Assembly (NCBI RefSeq): GCF_037392515.1
Contig: NC_090290.1
Coordinates: 37,144,753-37,208,752 of the forward strand
Direction: 5' to 3'
DNA length: 64,000 nt
DNA from: Haliotis asinina
Taxonomy: Eukaryota; Mollusca; Gastropoda; Lepetellida; Haliotidae
Below the pieces are notes generated by a model. That model worked only from the letters and a program-made list of their open reading frames with translations. It was not told where the DNA came from and did no database searches. Below, piece after piece: positions 1 through 11,300 of this stretch (position 1 is the stretch's first letter; each line of letters opens with the position of its first letter). A program made the translations under genes and the position numbers.

Positions 1-1190
1 ATACAAGGTAAATACATTTAAATATATACTTTCCATCAAAACACATTATATGTTTTGTGTATATATGTGGTGACATCGAAGATGAATTTCTCCACTTCAT
101 GTGAAGAGCTGCGTTTGGGTGTAATTTTTGTAAATAATTCGCCTGTCTTCACTGAATTTTATCATTTATTAAACTCATGACAATAATCTTTTCAACGTTG
201 CGAAATTGTTTTACAATACATCAGTTGTAAACAGTACCTTTAAACAGTATGGAATATTTTGCAAAATGTAGTTGCTTGAAGTGGCTGCATTTTCTCTAGA
301 AAGTCTAAACTTTTAATGGGAAGTATCGAGGTGCTGATGATATAGTCGGTCAGTGCAGCTGACTTTGCATTTCGTGGAGATTACTTTCATTGTAAAAGTA
401 GTTTTATCCTGCCATTTACATAGATAAATCAAACGTAAATTTAACTACAGTACTTAAATCGTCAACATTTACAAACAATTGGCCTTTACAAAACGCAAAA
501 GATCGAAGCTGTTCCCTGTAATATGCAGCCGGAATACAGTTCACTCACACTCTGTGTATCCACGTTGATCGTTCGTTACTCAGTGTTGGACATAGCTGAG
601 TTACCTGTCAGTCATAGGAGCAGGATCCGAATGTAATTGTAGCGCCGGACACTTGCGGGTAATTGGAAGAAGCACAATAGACATCAGTCAATTAAATCTC
701 ACGTAATCAACGACATCAACAGTCGAATGTAATTTCGCAAGCAGGCTATCCAATGCAGAATCGTCTACTATGTAACGAACGACAATGATGCTTGAGAAAG
801 CTGGAATCGACAAGTACGTTCTCTACTAGTTTATTTCGGAAGATACCATTGTCATCAACTGCTTTTTAAGGAGATGTAAGAAGGTACTTTGTACTTTAAT
901 AACTTCAACATTTCCGATGTTTTCCACACTTCATTGGAATTACATATTTTCATAGGCGAAATAACATCAAAGGGTACGACTGTGTCTCGAAATAATTTCT
1001 TTTGAGACAGTAAAGCGGAGTACGTATTTTTTACGTCAGTAGGGTCTTCGTGCGCAGCATTCTTATAGTGACAAATAATATACATTCTGGTTGGATACTC
1101 GGAATGTCACGTGACAGTATCGCGTGGATCAAGGTGAAGGGCGCATCTGCCATCACATGATAGCGTCTCTCAGTCTCTCAGTCTTTACTC
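1..1190. other. AT-rich stretch, no gene seen
   Basis: No open frame with family features and no convincing exon. The longest frame (855-1085, minus, 76 aa) shows no motif. Confidence 0.5.
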
Positions 1191-1197
1191 TAGATCA

Positions 1198-1345
1198 GTG
1201 TTTTTTATATTTTTATATTATTTGTTTTTTTGTTGTTGTTGTTTTTTGTTGCTGTATGTTCGTTTTTGCTTTTGTTTGTTTGTTTTGTTTTTAATAATTT
1301 TTTTTAGTTTATTATTTTTATTTATTTATTTTTTTCTGGGGTGTT
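1198..1345. repeat. T-rich low-complexity tract
   Basis: Runs of T with interspersed G and A (TTGTTG, TTTATT). The Phe/Leu/Cys-rich frame over it is a composition artefact. Confidence 0.8.
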
Positions 1346-1639
1346 TATTCAAGCAGTGTTCCCAGCAAAACGTCGTAGACGAATCAAAATATCTAGAATA
1401 GCATCTTTTACAGTATAGAAGTCTATTATCTCTGCCTTCAAGGGAATTAAGAGATCTTGTTTCAGTAACTTGTAAGAAAAATCAATTTTCAGACTTTCAA
1501 CTTTCAGAAAAATCATAGTTACATAGAACATGCAACGCAAATACTTTTTAAGAAAATTATCCTTTGTTGTAGGTATGTATGCTGAGATGTAATGTTACAG
1601 CCAATGTATAAAATGAAGCAATTTGTAAATTGCCAGAAA

Positions 1640-1731
1640 TTTTCAGTCAATTTGTTAACTGCCTGATTCACTCAGTCAGTCTACAAATTGCCTAAAAAAT
1701 TAGTCGATTTATCTGACAGATTGACTGAAAC
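1640..1731. repeat. Short palindromic repeat
   Basis: TTTCAGTCAA at 1641 is mirrored by TTGACTGAAA ending at 1730, and AAATTGCC occurs on both sides. This could be a small MITE or a hairpin; only one copy was seen. Confidence 0.4.
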
Positions 1732-2099
1732 TCCCTTTCAGTGTATCATTATTATTAATGTATAAAAAACTTAACTTTTAGAAAGACACAGACACTCAAG
1801 GGACATCTTTGTTGATGTAAAACAATAGTTCAACAATATTTCAAAATGTGAAAAAAACTTTGGGTGACATTGTTAGCAAACATTTTGGTAGCACAAGTGA
1901 GGCTTATGTGACACCTGTTGTTTCATTTGACTCCAGCTTTAAAACGCTTGTTGGTTGCAGATCGCCTGCCACCCTCTGAATACTTGGCAGTGCATATAAC
2001 GACAGCTTACCCACCACATTTTGATTCACCTGGAACAGCCCCTATAAAAATCTTTAATTCAACGTCTTTTTTAGTTGTTTGACGTGGTACTGTGTAGGT

Positions 2100-2215
2100 C
2101 TCCAGTCTGTGAATACTCGAATCAGTCCAGTGATTGACAGTATGAGCATCGATCTAGCTAATTTGGAACCGATGACATGTGTCATTCAAGTCAGCAAGCC
2201 TACAGACCTTTCCAC
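2100..2215 (-). mobile_element. SINE family A fragment
   Basis: Contains the diverged core (CAGTGATTGACAG, GAGCATCGATCTA, GATGACATGTGTCA). Both ends are lost. Confidence 0.55.
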
Positions 2216-2229
2216 TCACTGTTATTATT

Positions 2230-2308
2230 TGCATCTTCACCACAACTCATAAGTGGCATCTTCACCACAACTCATAAGTGGCATCTTCACCACAACTCAT
2301 AAGTGGTC
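2230..2308. repeat. Three 25-bp tandem repeats
   Basis: GCATCTTCACCACAACTCAT and AAGTG are repeated three times with no change, which implies recent expansion. It sits between a family A fragment and a family B SINE. Confidence 0.85.
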
Positions 2309-2325
2309 ATGTTCACGAGGATCAG

Positions 2326-2475
2326 CGTGGTAGCCTAGTGGTTCAAGAGTTCGCTCGTCTCGTCGAAGACCCGTATTCGATCTCCTACATGGTTGCAATG
2401 TTTGAGGCCATTTCTAGTGTCCCCCGCCGTGATATTGCAGAATATTACTAACGGCGCTAAACAACACTCACACAC
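2326..2475 (+). mobile_element. SINE family B copy
   Basis: tRNA-like head (GGTAGCCTAGTGGTTCAAGA; box B-like TTCGATCTCC), then the body GTGTCCCCCGCCGTGATATT and an ACTC tail. Confidence 0.8.
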
Positions 2476-2609
2476 TCATATCCACGATGACTTTCTATTT
2501 CCGTCAATACGAGGATTTATTTATTCGTGAGCCTTTCATTGTGCAGTGAAAGATCTAAGCATCATACCCTGCATTGAAAACGCGTGATATCCAAACATTT
2601 ACGCTTAGT

Positions 2610-2830
2610 TCCATTCTGGGGTGTGTGTTTTAGTTTTACGTCCAATTTAGTTTCAGTTTTACGCCCGATTAATTTTAGTTTTACGCCCGATTTAGTTTTA
2701 GTTTTACGCCCGATTTACTATACTCCACGGCTGGGGACACCAGAAGTGGGTTTATTACCCATGTGGGGAATCGAACCCGGGTCTTTGGTGTGACGAGCGA
2801 ACGGATTAACCACTAGGCTACCTACACCGC
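2610..2830 (-). mobile_element. SINE family B copy with an expanded tail-side repeat
   Basis: Reverse orientation: GGGGAATCGAACCCGGGTC (box B) and AACCACTAGGCTAC (box A). Between 2625 and 2715 the TTTTACGCCCGATT part of the tail is repeated four times. Confidence 0.75.
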
Positions 2831-2839
2831 GCTAATCGC

Positions 2840-3390
2840 GCCCATTTTGGAACTATAACAGGAATGTTGATGGTTGTGTGTGTTAACAGAATGCCATTTA
2901 TCATCTGTCGTCGGAACGTGTATGGTGATATTCTGAGTATGAAATATGTATCGTAATCCGTTTTGATAAGATCAAACTGATGCCAATCTAATGTCCCATG
3001 GGTGGTCATAGTAACATCATACAAATTAGCTATCTGTTTCCCGCCAGCGGTTATGTTTCAGTGTTAAAGAGAGGCTAGCAACGTACTTCGTGTTCTATTG
3101 CAGCGATTACAAATCTATCGTGAAGACTTGTCATTTAATAAGCACGTAAGAGGGGACTAATATAACTTTAATCTGTCTTCTGGTATGATCTAGCGATACG
3201 GACATTTTCCAGAATATGAAAAATCACATTTTATATTTACTGCATTTTCAAGGAAAATATATGGAATAGCACTTATCTGTCTATTTGTGCTGTCTTATTG
3301 TGTGAATTTTGTCAGTACTGAGTATGCTTCGACTATTGTTGGTGTACTTTGTCTATGTTGGACATACTTCGTGTGTTGGATATAAATTTA
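2840..3390. other. No gene or repeat recognised
   Basis: AT-rich single-copy-looking DNA; the only frame (2818-3024, minus) runs out of the SINE. Confidence 0.4.
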
Positions 3391-3705
3391 CTTTGTCTGT
3401 CAATAGTGGGTATACCTGTGTATATTGTCTGTCTATATTGGATATAAATTTACTTTGTCTGTCAATAGTGGGTATACCTGTGTATATTGTCTGTCTATAT
3501 TGGATATAAATTTACTTTGTCTGTCAATAGTGGGTATACCTGTGTATATTGTCTGTCTATATTGGATATAAATTTACTTTGTCTGTCAATAGTGGGTATA
3601 CCTGTGTATATTGTCTGTCTATGTTGGATATAAATTTACTTTGTCTGTCAATAGTGGGTATACCTGTGTATATTGTCTGTCTATATTGGATATACTTTGT
3701 CAATA
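3391..3705. repeat. 62-bp tandem satellite, five copies, with a decayed flank
   Basis: Units begin TTTGTCTGTCAATAGTGGG about every 62 bases from 3391 and are nearly identical. Decayed relatives with TATTGGATATA continue to about 4080. The frames on both strands come from the repeat. Confidence 0.9.
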
Positions 3706-4080
3706 TTGAGTGAATTGTGCTGTAAATACTTTGTTGATTGTTGTCTGTTTCTGTCTGAGATATATGTCCCTCTCTATAAATCCACATTGCTTGTTTATAC
3801 CAGTTATACTTTCTGTCTACCAATATTTAATATACTTTGTCCATATTGGATATGCTGTTCATTTGTCTTTGATATATTCTTCTATACTGGATATACATTC
3901 TCTGTATGGGTATGGCCTCAGTCGATATTGGATATTCTATACTGGGTATATTCTCTGTGTGCACATTGGGTCGCACGTTTTTTGTCTACATTTGATAAAC
4001 TCTTTTTTCTGTATTTTTTTTCTGCATGTTTTTGTCTACATTTGATAAACTCTTTTTGTCTGTCTACTTTGTCTCTATAG
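3706..4080. repeat. Degenerate extension of the 62-bp satellite
   Basis: Scattered TTTGTCTNTATTGGATATA-like units without fixed spacing, including two copies of a TTTTTGTCTACATTTGATAA unit near 3978 and 4029. Confidence 0.6.
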
Positions 4081-4084
4081 GTGG

Positions 4085-4510
4085 TATACTTTTTATAAGT
4101 ACAGGATCAAATTTGGGCACAGTCTTTGTGGCTGTTCAGTTTACTGTCAGTCAGAATGTGGGTCTTAAGGTTGTTGGCCACGTATGAAATTCCTTTACCT
4201 ACTTGAACGATCGCAGTGTATCCCATGCGACATCCAACAGTTAAGCTCTTCATACACTGAGATATCCATTAGCCGATGTTTTAGGTGCATTACATCAGTG
4301 CATTAAGTTGAGCTGACCCAGAGAAATTGTTTGGATTTTTGTCAGCCTGCGTTATAATTGTTATCATCTTTCATGTTGACATTCTAATCGGATCATATTT
4401 CTTGTCTGCGACTGCAGTCTGTTTACACAAGCAAACCTAAACCGTATCAGAAAGCACCATGAAACCGCCTTCAACGGTTTCAATTCTATCGCTGTGGCGT
4501 CATTCTTAAC
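4085..4510. other. Nothing recognised
   Basis: No exon, repeat or RNA gene could be supported here. Confidence 0.4.
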
Positions 4511-4513
4511 ATC

Positions 4514-4680
4514 CACGGTGGGGTAGCCTGGCGGATAAAGCGTTAGCTTGTCAAGTCGAAGACCTGGGTTCGATTCCCCATAAGGGTGCAATGTGTGAAG
4601 CCCATTTCTGGTGGCCCCCGAGGAGATGTTGCTGGAATAGGTATATTGCTAAAGGTGGCAGAAATCACTCTCACTCACAC
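4514..4680 (+). mobile_element. SINE family B copy
   Basis: GGTAGCCTGGCGGATAAAGC and box B GGTTCGATTCC, then AATGTGTGAAGCCCATTTCT and an ACTC tail. The 123 aa frame at 4591-4962 starts inside it and is not a gene. Confidence 0.85.
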
Positions 4681-4689
4681 CAGGTGGGC

Positions 4690-5375
4690 CTGGTAACGAA
4701 GGTGTTGCGAACACAAATAGACATTCACGTGGTCGTAATGAATGTTATATACAGAATTACACTTCTCAAACCATGGTTGGTTATATCGGATTGGAAAGAA
4801 ACTTCAAAGGGCAGAATTTACCATGAGTTGATGGATGACCGTTTTGTTTGTGTTGGTCCATGCCTCACGTATTATACGTTGTTCACTGGTCACGAAGGGA
4901 CATGGGTTGATGTATCCTCTGTGTTTGAAAATGTTCCCGTGCTCGTAAGGTGCATTAAGTAATGACCCCCTTGTGGCCGGTGAACAACGTATTTACCTTA
5001 CAGAACACCTCACTGTTAATTTTGAACTGTTTGAAGCACGGGTGTTGGATCATGACAAGGAGTACCGGAGTTAGGCAACAACCCAAACACTACAAACGAA
5101 TTCCCACAGTTCGGCATTTACAGGACTTGCCAGAAAATGTTACTCGCTTGTAACTTAGCCAATCAGAAAACGACATTTATGAGTGAGGTAAGATAAATTT
5201 CCATCTCCATTACTAGTCAGGCGGCGGGATAAGGCTAGAGTTATTAATGTAGAGAGTGTTGTGTGAGTGAATTGTTGGTCGAAATACAGGAGTAAATATC
5301 ACCACAAATATAGCATTTTCAAAATGTGAAATATCTCATGTTCAATAATGAATTATTCATTTTTTTTGGTTTCAG
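4690..5375. other. Gene-free stretch before the peptide exon
   Basis: No second exon could be shown here. A pyrimidine run and CAG lead into the exon starting at 5376, so a 5' UTR exon must lie upstream if the gene is real. Confidence 0.35.
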
Positions 5376-8300
5376 AATATTCGTAATTGGAATGCAAGTT
5401 TTTGTCGCCCTTGTGTGTTTGCTGCCCTCCCTCAGCTTATGGGCTGCAGATGGTGAGTACGTTCCATCAGACCCCATTCATCACCATCCTGTACTAGTTT
5501 TAGAACTCGGGCATCGCTTCATACTGTGTTACACGGGGCTGCGTACTATGTGAGTGAGAGAGGGGGGGGAGGGGGAGGGGGGGAAGTGAGTGAGTGTGGA
5601 TGATGTTACGTCGCTGTTAGCAATATTCCAGCAATATCATTTTGGGTGACAGGCAATGGGATTCACAAATTGTAGCCATGTGGGGAGACGAATCCGGGGA
5701 CAGACGCTTTAACCGTTAAGCGACAACACCACTCCTTGAACCTGATTGGTTGATGAAATCAGAAATTTCGTATACGTCCCGAATCTGCGTTTACTAACTG
5801 GCGTTAGTAGGCTTTTATGTCACGAATGTAAAATAGCTATGCACGTTTACATTGTGTGCTGTAAAGAAGCTAATAGTCAGAACTGGACACAAATTTAGAC
5901 AGGGTTCCATTGCTTCGTTGAGGACTCAAAGCAGATTATGCACGGATTGTTTTGTTTCGTATTTGGCTTGGATAGCAACATATTGGGTGGATAAACTAAA
6001 TTTATTTTACAAAAACTCATTTTCATTAGCAAATTCCCCAGAAACCCAACTAATGGAGTTTATCAAAATTAAGATACTTTTATGTTGATTTGTGAATACC
6101 TATTCCCAAACTTTGACCGCCAAAATAACCCGTGATGGAACGCTTACGGGAACTTTCGTACCTTTGCTTTCACCTTTGTCACGTATGGTACTAAGGGCTA
6201 AATAATCCGAGGATCTACGAGTCAGTGTGAACAGTTCCGCCATCAGACCTCATGAATTTGCCTAAGGTCAACAACACTGCGCCAATTTTGACTGGTCCGT
6301 CGAAGGACGCAGGGGTTCTTCGGTCAGTCAAATCGTTGCTGGGATAAGATTTATATTTCCTCGATTTAGAAATGTCCGACTTACAGAACGAATGGTCTTA
6401 TATACATACCATGTGTTCAGCATGACATTGCGCTCTAAGGAGACATTGCTGACAGAGCATTAATTTTCAGTTTGTCTCCGAAAGTACACGCTTCCAAAAC
6501 ATATCAAATCAAATGAACACGCTGACGGTATGCTGTGCTTCAAAGCTGGCACAGATTTATAAAGTGAGTTAGTGAGTGAATTAATAGAGCTGCATGCAGC
6601 AGTATTCGTGTTTACGGTCTGGGGGTCGTAAATAATCGAGTCTGGACCAGACAACCCAGTGATCAGCCGATCATTCGATCTACACTATTGGGATACGGCA
6701 ACAGGTGTCAACCAGTTTAGCGAGTGTGACCACCCGATGCCGTTAGTCACCTCTTACGACAAGCATGGGTTACTGAAGATCAATTGTTACCCGTATTTTC
6801 ACGGGTAAGATATCTAAAGAGCTTAAATACGATTTCATTAGAATAGTGAATATAATGATATGAAAATGGAAAGTGTTGATTGAGTATTTGATCATGGTGT
6901 GTCTGTTTGCTGAGGAAGAAACAAGCAAACTACAGTGGAAGCTGCCAAAACCTGCACTCATTGGGGTTGAAGAAATAATCCGGTTTGACAATGTGCCGGA
7001 TTGTACAGCTGGTGATAAATGTACAAGTCACAGACAGGTCTGAGATTTTAAGCCATTGTTGACAACTTGCCGGATTGTTGAGATGCCGGTTTTGACAGCT
7101 TCCACTGTACTACTAGCCCCGGAAACCTACTCGTGAGACAGGATAGAGAATACTTTATTGGAGAGCAGCTGGGTATCCTAATGGTTAAAGCTTTCGCACG
7201 TCATGTCGAAGGCCCGGGTTCGATTCCACACATGGGTACAATGTGTGAAGCCCATTTCTGGTGTTATTGTTTGAACATTACTTGATGCGGCGTAAAACCC
7301 TAGTCACGTCCTCCTTTTATCGGATCCTGTCTCTACAAAGTTGCATAACTCTTCGTTCTACCATGTGAGCATTGGCTGCTTGGTCAACGAAGAAACCAAA
7401 GCTTTTAGGATCATTCTTTAATAATCCAACAAGGCGTCAAACAATGACGACGTGTAAACATGAGCCACAGAACATGAACATTCTTCTTGTCGCTCCTGTA
7501 GTCACTCACAGTATTGCCAATATACCAATCCATTCACGGATTCCTTAAGGCCAAATAGCGCTTATTCGATCTCTAAAGACGCTTAGCCTACGTTATCAGT
7601 TGCTTTGACGTATGACACGAGAACAGGAGACGTTTTACTACAATGAGGCAATTGTCACCTTTCTTTGGCGTTGTATTCGTACTGAGACTGCTTGTAAACA
7701 GATTCCACTTTTGTCGACAGACAGGCAGGTAAGCTTACCTGTAATCAATGACAGAAATGGATTTAATCATACTTACTTTTGTGTAAAATGACATTGAGAG
7801 AGATGTTCTTTCTGACGTTCGTACGACGTGTCTGTAAGGGTAAGATGGAGAAAAGTATGACTTGAACAAGACACTGATGACTCAGACTGTGATGAGTCTG
7901 AGATTGAGACTTGGCATGGGACTGTTGTGATGTTGGGGCTGAGACTTGGACTGGGACTATGTGAGGTTGGGACAGAGACTTGGAATGGGACTGTGGTGAC
8001 GTCTGGGACTGAGATCTCGAATGGGGCTGTGGTGAGGTTGGGGCAGAGACTTGGACTGGGACTGTGGTGAGGTTGGGACAGAGACTTGGACTGGGACTGT
8101 GGTGAGGTTGGGACTGAGACTTGACTGGGAGTATGTGAGACTGGGACTTGGTCCTGATGTACGAAGTAATTACGTGCAACTTTCTGCGATGTACATACAC
8201 AGTTTTAGTATTGTTCCACTTTCAAACGTCAACATACCTATGGTCAAATGCTGTCTAACGCTCTGCCATATTTGCTCTTGATTGTCACAATTTGCAAAGC

Positions 8301-11300
8301 TCATTTCGCTTGTATGGTCCTTTCCATGACAGTGTTTTAACATTACTGCATAAAGTTTGCCAGTGCACTGTACAAGTAAACGCGGCAAATATTCTATCGT
8401 TCAAACAATCGTTTAATTGTAGTGAATGCTTCATGAATGAACAAAAAGAAGATCGTTGAGTCATTTATTCGTGTGTGGCATCTTTCAAATTCTCGTGATG
8501 AATCTACCGTGATTTATATTATGATGTACTTAACACAGTATGTTTTCTCAAAATGCAACACCACAAATACAAATACCAGCATCACAATGGTGCATCATAG
8601 ATGGATACTCGTTAAACAAATCAAGCTTTTTTGGATATCACAAATCATAATGTTTCATGTCTCAGACATGATAATCGATAATCAATTGCTGCAGACATCG
8701 CTGCATTCCTACACATTTGTTCATAAATTAGATATACCATATGCAGTACACACGGCCACGCCTTGTTCTACAATTATCTACCCGTGAAGGTCCCGGGGTA
8801 GAATAGGCCTTCAACAACCCATGCTTGCCATAAAAGGCGACTTTGTTTGTCGGAAGAGGCGACTAAAAGGATCGAGTGGTCAGGCTCGCTGACTTGGTTG
8901 ACACATGTCATCGGTACCCAATTGTGCAGATCGATGCTCATGATGTTGATCGCTGGATTGTCTGGTACAGACTCGATTATGTACAGACCGCCGCCATGTA
9001 GCTGGAATATTGCTGAGTGCGACGTAAAACTCAACTCACTCACTCACTCACTCACTATACAGTTACCATTCACGAATAACATTCAAACCGAGAAAACGAT
9101 TTCCTGAAAGTTCAATCCCATATTACTGTACATGTTTAAACCAAACAAAAAATGGCCCTAATGCTCAAATTCTTACGAAATGATCATAACGTTCTGAAAA
9201 GTATTTCCCCAAACATTTGACATTTGTTCAAGCTAATCAAATGTGTACACCATGACAGCAAATCGCCTAGAGTAATCACTGTAACGGGCACTGATCTGAT
9301 TACCTAACTTGCTTTAAGGAACAAAACATGCGGAACCCCTTTCCAATAGCAACAACTCGAATGTCGCTTCTGCATTAGTCCAAGAGTTCAAAGTGGACTA
9401 AAATTGAGTGAGTTGAGTTTTACGCCGCATTAAGCAATATTCCAGCAATATCACGACTGGGGACTCCAGAAATGGGCTTCACACAGTGCACCTATGTGGG
9501 GAATCATCGGGTCATCGTCTTAAGCACTAGGCTACCGAACGCCCCCACAGAGACAAATACTGGTTGTTTCAGCTCAAGGTTTAATAACTGAAAATTTATT
9601 TCTATTTAGGACAGGGGTGGTGGTTCGATTCCCCAGACGGGTACAATGTATGAAGCCGATTTCCTGGTGTTCCACGCCGTAATATTGCTGGAATACTAAG
9701 CCCACTAATTTCTTTACTAAAACATCGTAAAATAACGGATAGATTTTCTTTTTCTAATGTCAGTCATGCTCATGTTTCGCCTGCTATGATAAGAAAACAA
9801 ACTATTTTTGAGTTTTTTTACGAGTGAGAAACATATTTCATGAAACTGGCAGTGTGTAAACAAGACAATAAAAATTGTTTCTGAAAATAACATTGTGTTT
9901 AGAAATAGTATTCTCTTGTACACTGTTGGCAGTAGAAGCAAATTTACTAAACGATTGTTCTTTTTCCGATGTTTGTTAAGCTTTTTGAACATACGACTGG
10001 TCGTGATTTCGTAAGTCCGTTTTCTTCAGGAATTTTTTGACTGACTTTCTTATAAATTGAAAGAAGATCAAGTAGACACACATTATGAATTGCGATGTCC
10101 CTATCATCGACGTTTTGGTACCGATCATTGCCAAATGAAAAATGAGCATGAACATTATGCAATATTACAAGTATACTGAACAGCAAAAGAAGCGCAACTC
10201 TGTTTTTGTCAAGTTGTTTAATCGAGTGAACATACACATGAACACTTACTTTTAGGAGATTTCAATTTTTCGAAATTGCGTTTCTTTTACTGTTCAGTAT
10301 AGTTTGCGGCAGGACGTATACTTGTGTGGATGTCCATTCTCAATTATATTCGGGTGGTGTTTTATGACAAGTTTCGTAAAGTAGCTGTGGAAACCTTCCA
10401 AATGATTATTGCTTTTTTAATCCTGGTTTAACTTCTTAACGTTAGCACTAATCCTCTTTGCTCACCAACAAACCCTTCAAACAACGCTCAATCAAGATTA
10501 GTATGGCACTGATCAGTGAGTCAGCCCACATTGTTTTTGTACACGAATTGGGATATAGGCGAACAGAGGCTAAATGGTATCATCTTTTAAATTGTGGTGG
10601 TAGCGGTTATACATTTACTTATTTTAAACGTTATTCTTAACAAAATTCCGCCTTTTGTTTGACTTTCTGCCTGTCTCTCGCTTTGCTGAATGAGGGGATT
10701 GCAGGGAGTCAAGTGGCTCACGTTCCTTCGGTAACACCGCACTGCTTTCCAGCAAGTAAAGGGTTGGTGAGGTAACCTAGTGGTTAAAGCGTTCGCCTGG
10801 CACGTCGAAGACCCAGGTTCGACTCCACACATGAGTATAACGTGTAGAGTCCGTATCAAGTGTCCCCGCCCTGATAGTGTTGGAATGCTCATGAAACGCC
10901 ATAAAACTGAATTCACTCACTCTTTTAACGTCATTTGACATGACGTCTTGCTATGGTGGCGGTTTTGAAATAAACGAGCAGGATATTCTATGTCGTAAAC
11001 GTTTATTGCAAGTTTTCGTCATAGTGCAGAGTGGAGAAAAATATTGGGAATTAGAAACAAAGCTAGGGGTGGGGTGGGGGGTATTTGCTTTGTGTTTGGA
11101 TGATTCCTTTCAGAAGGGGGTGTATTTTTGTTATTTAAATAGGACAAATGTTTATGGATGACAACTTCTTTATTGCGTGTGTGTTGTCCATAACAATTTG
11201 TCCTATTTTGTACACCTCAACTTCTAGAATGCCATTCAAACAAGTTATTTTTATTATTTCCAATGAATATATGCTTTGCTCTTTGAACAATATTTAACAA

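Noticed and set aside
1198-1401. Hydrophobic 67 aa frame
   Set aside because: Poly-T low complexity, Phe/Leu by composition.
3391-3705. Regular repeats that might be taken for a CRISPR array
   Set aside because: Units are head-to-tail tandem copies with no unique spacers, in an intron-bearing eukaryotic genome. The same holds for 39285-40270 and 63101-64000.
4591-4962. 123 aa + strand frame
   Set aside because: Begins inside a family B SINE (MCEAHFWWPPRR comes from the SINE body) and has no other feature.
7763-8200. 145 aa Ser/Pro/Gln-rich frame on the minus strand
   Set aside because: Encoded by the GGGACTG minisatellite; no family features outside it.
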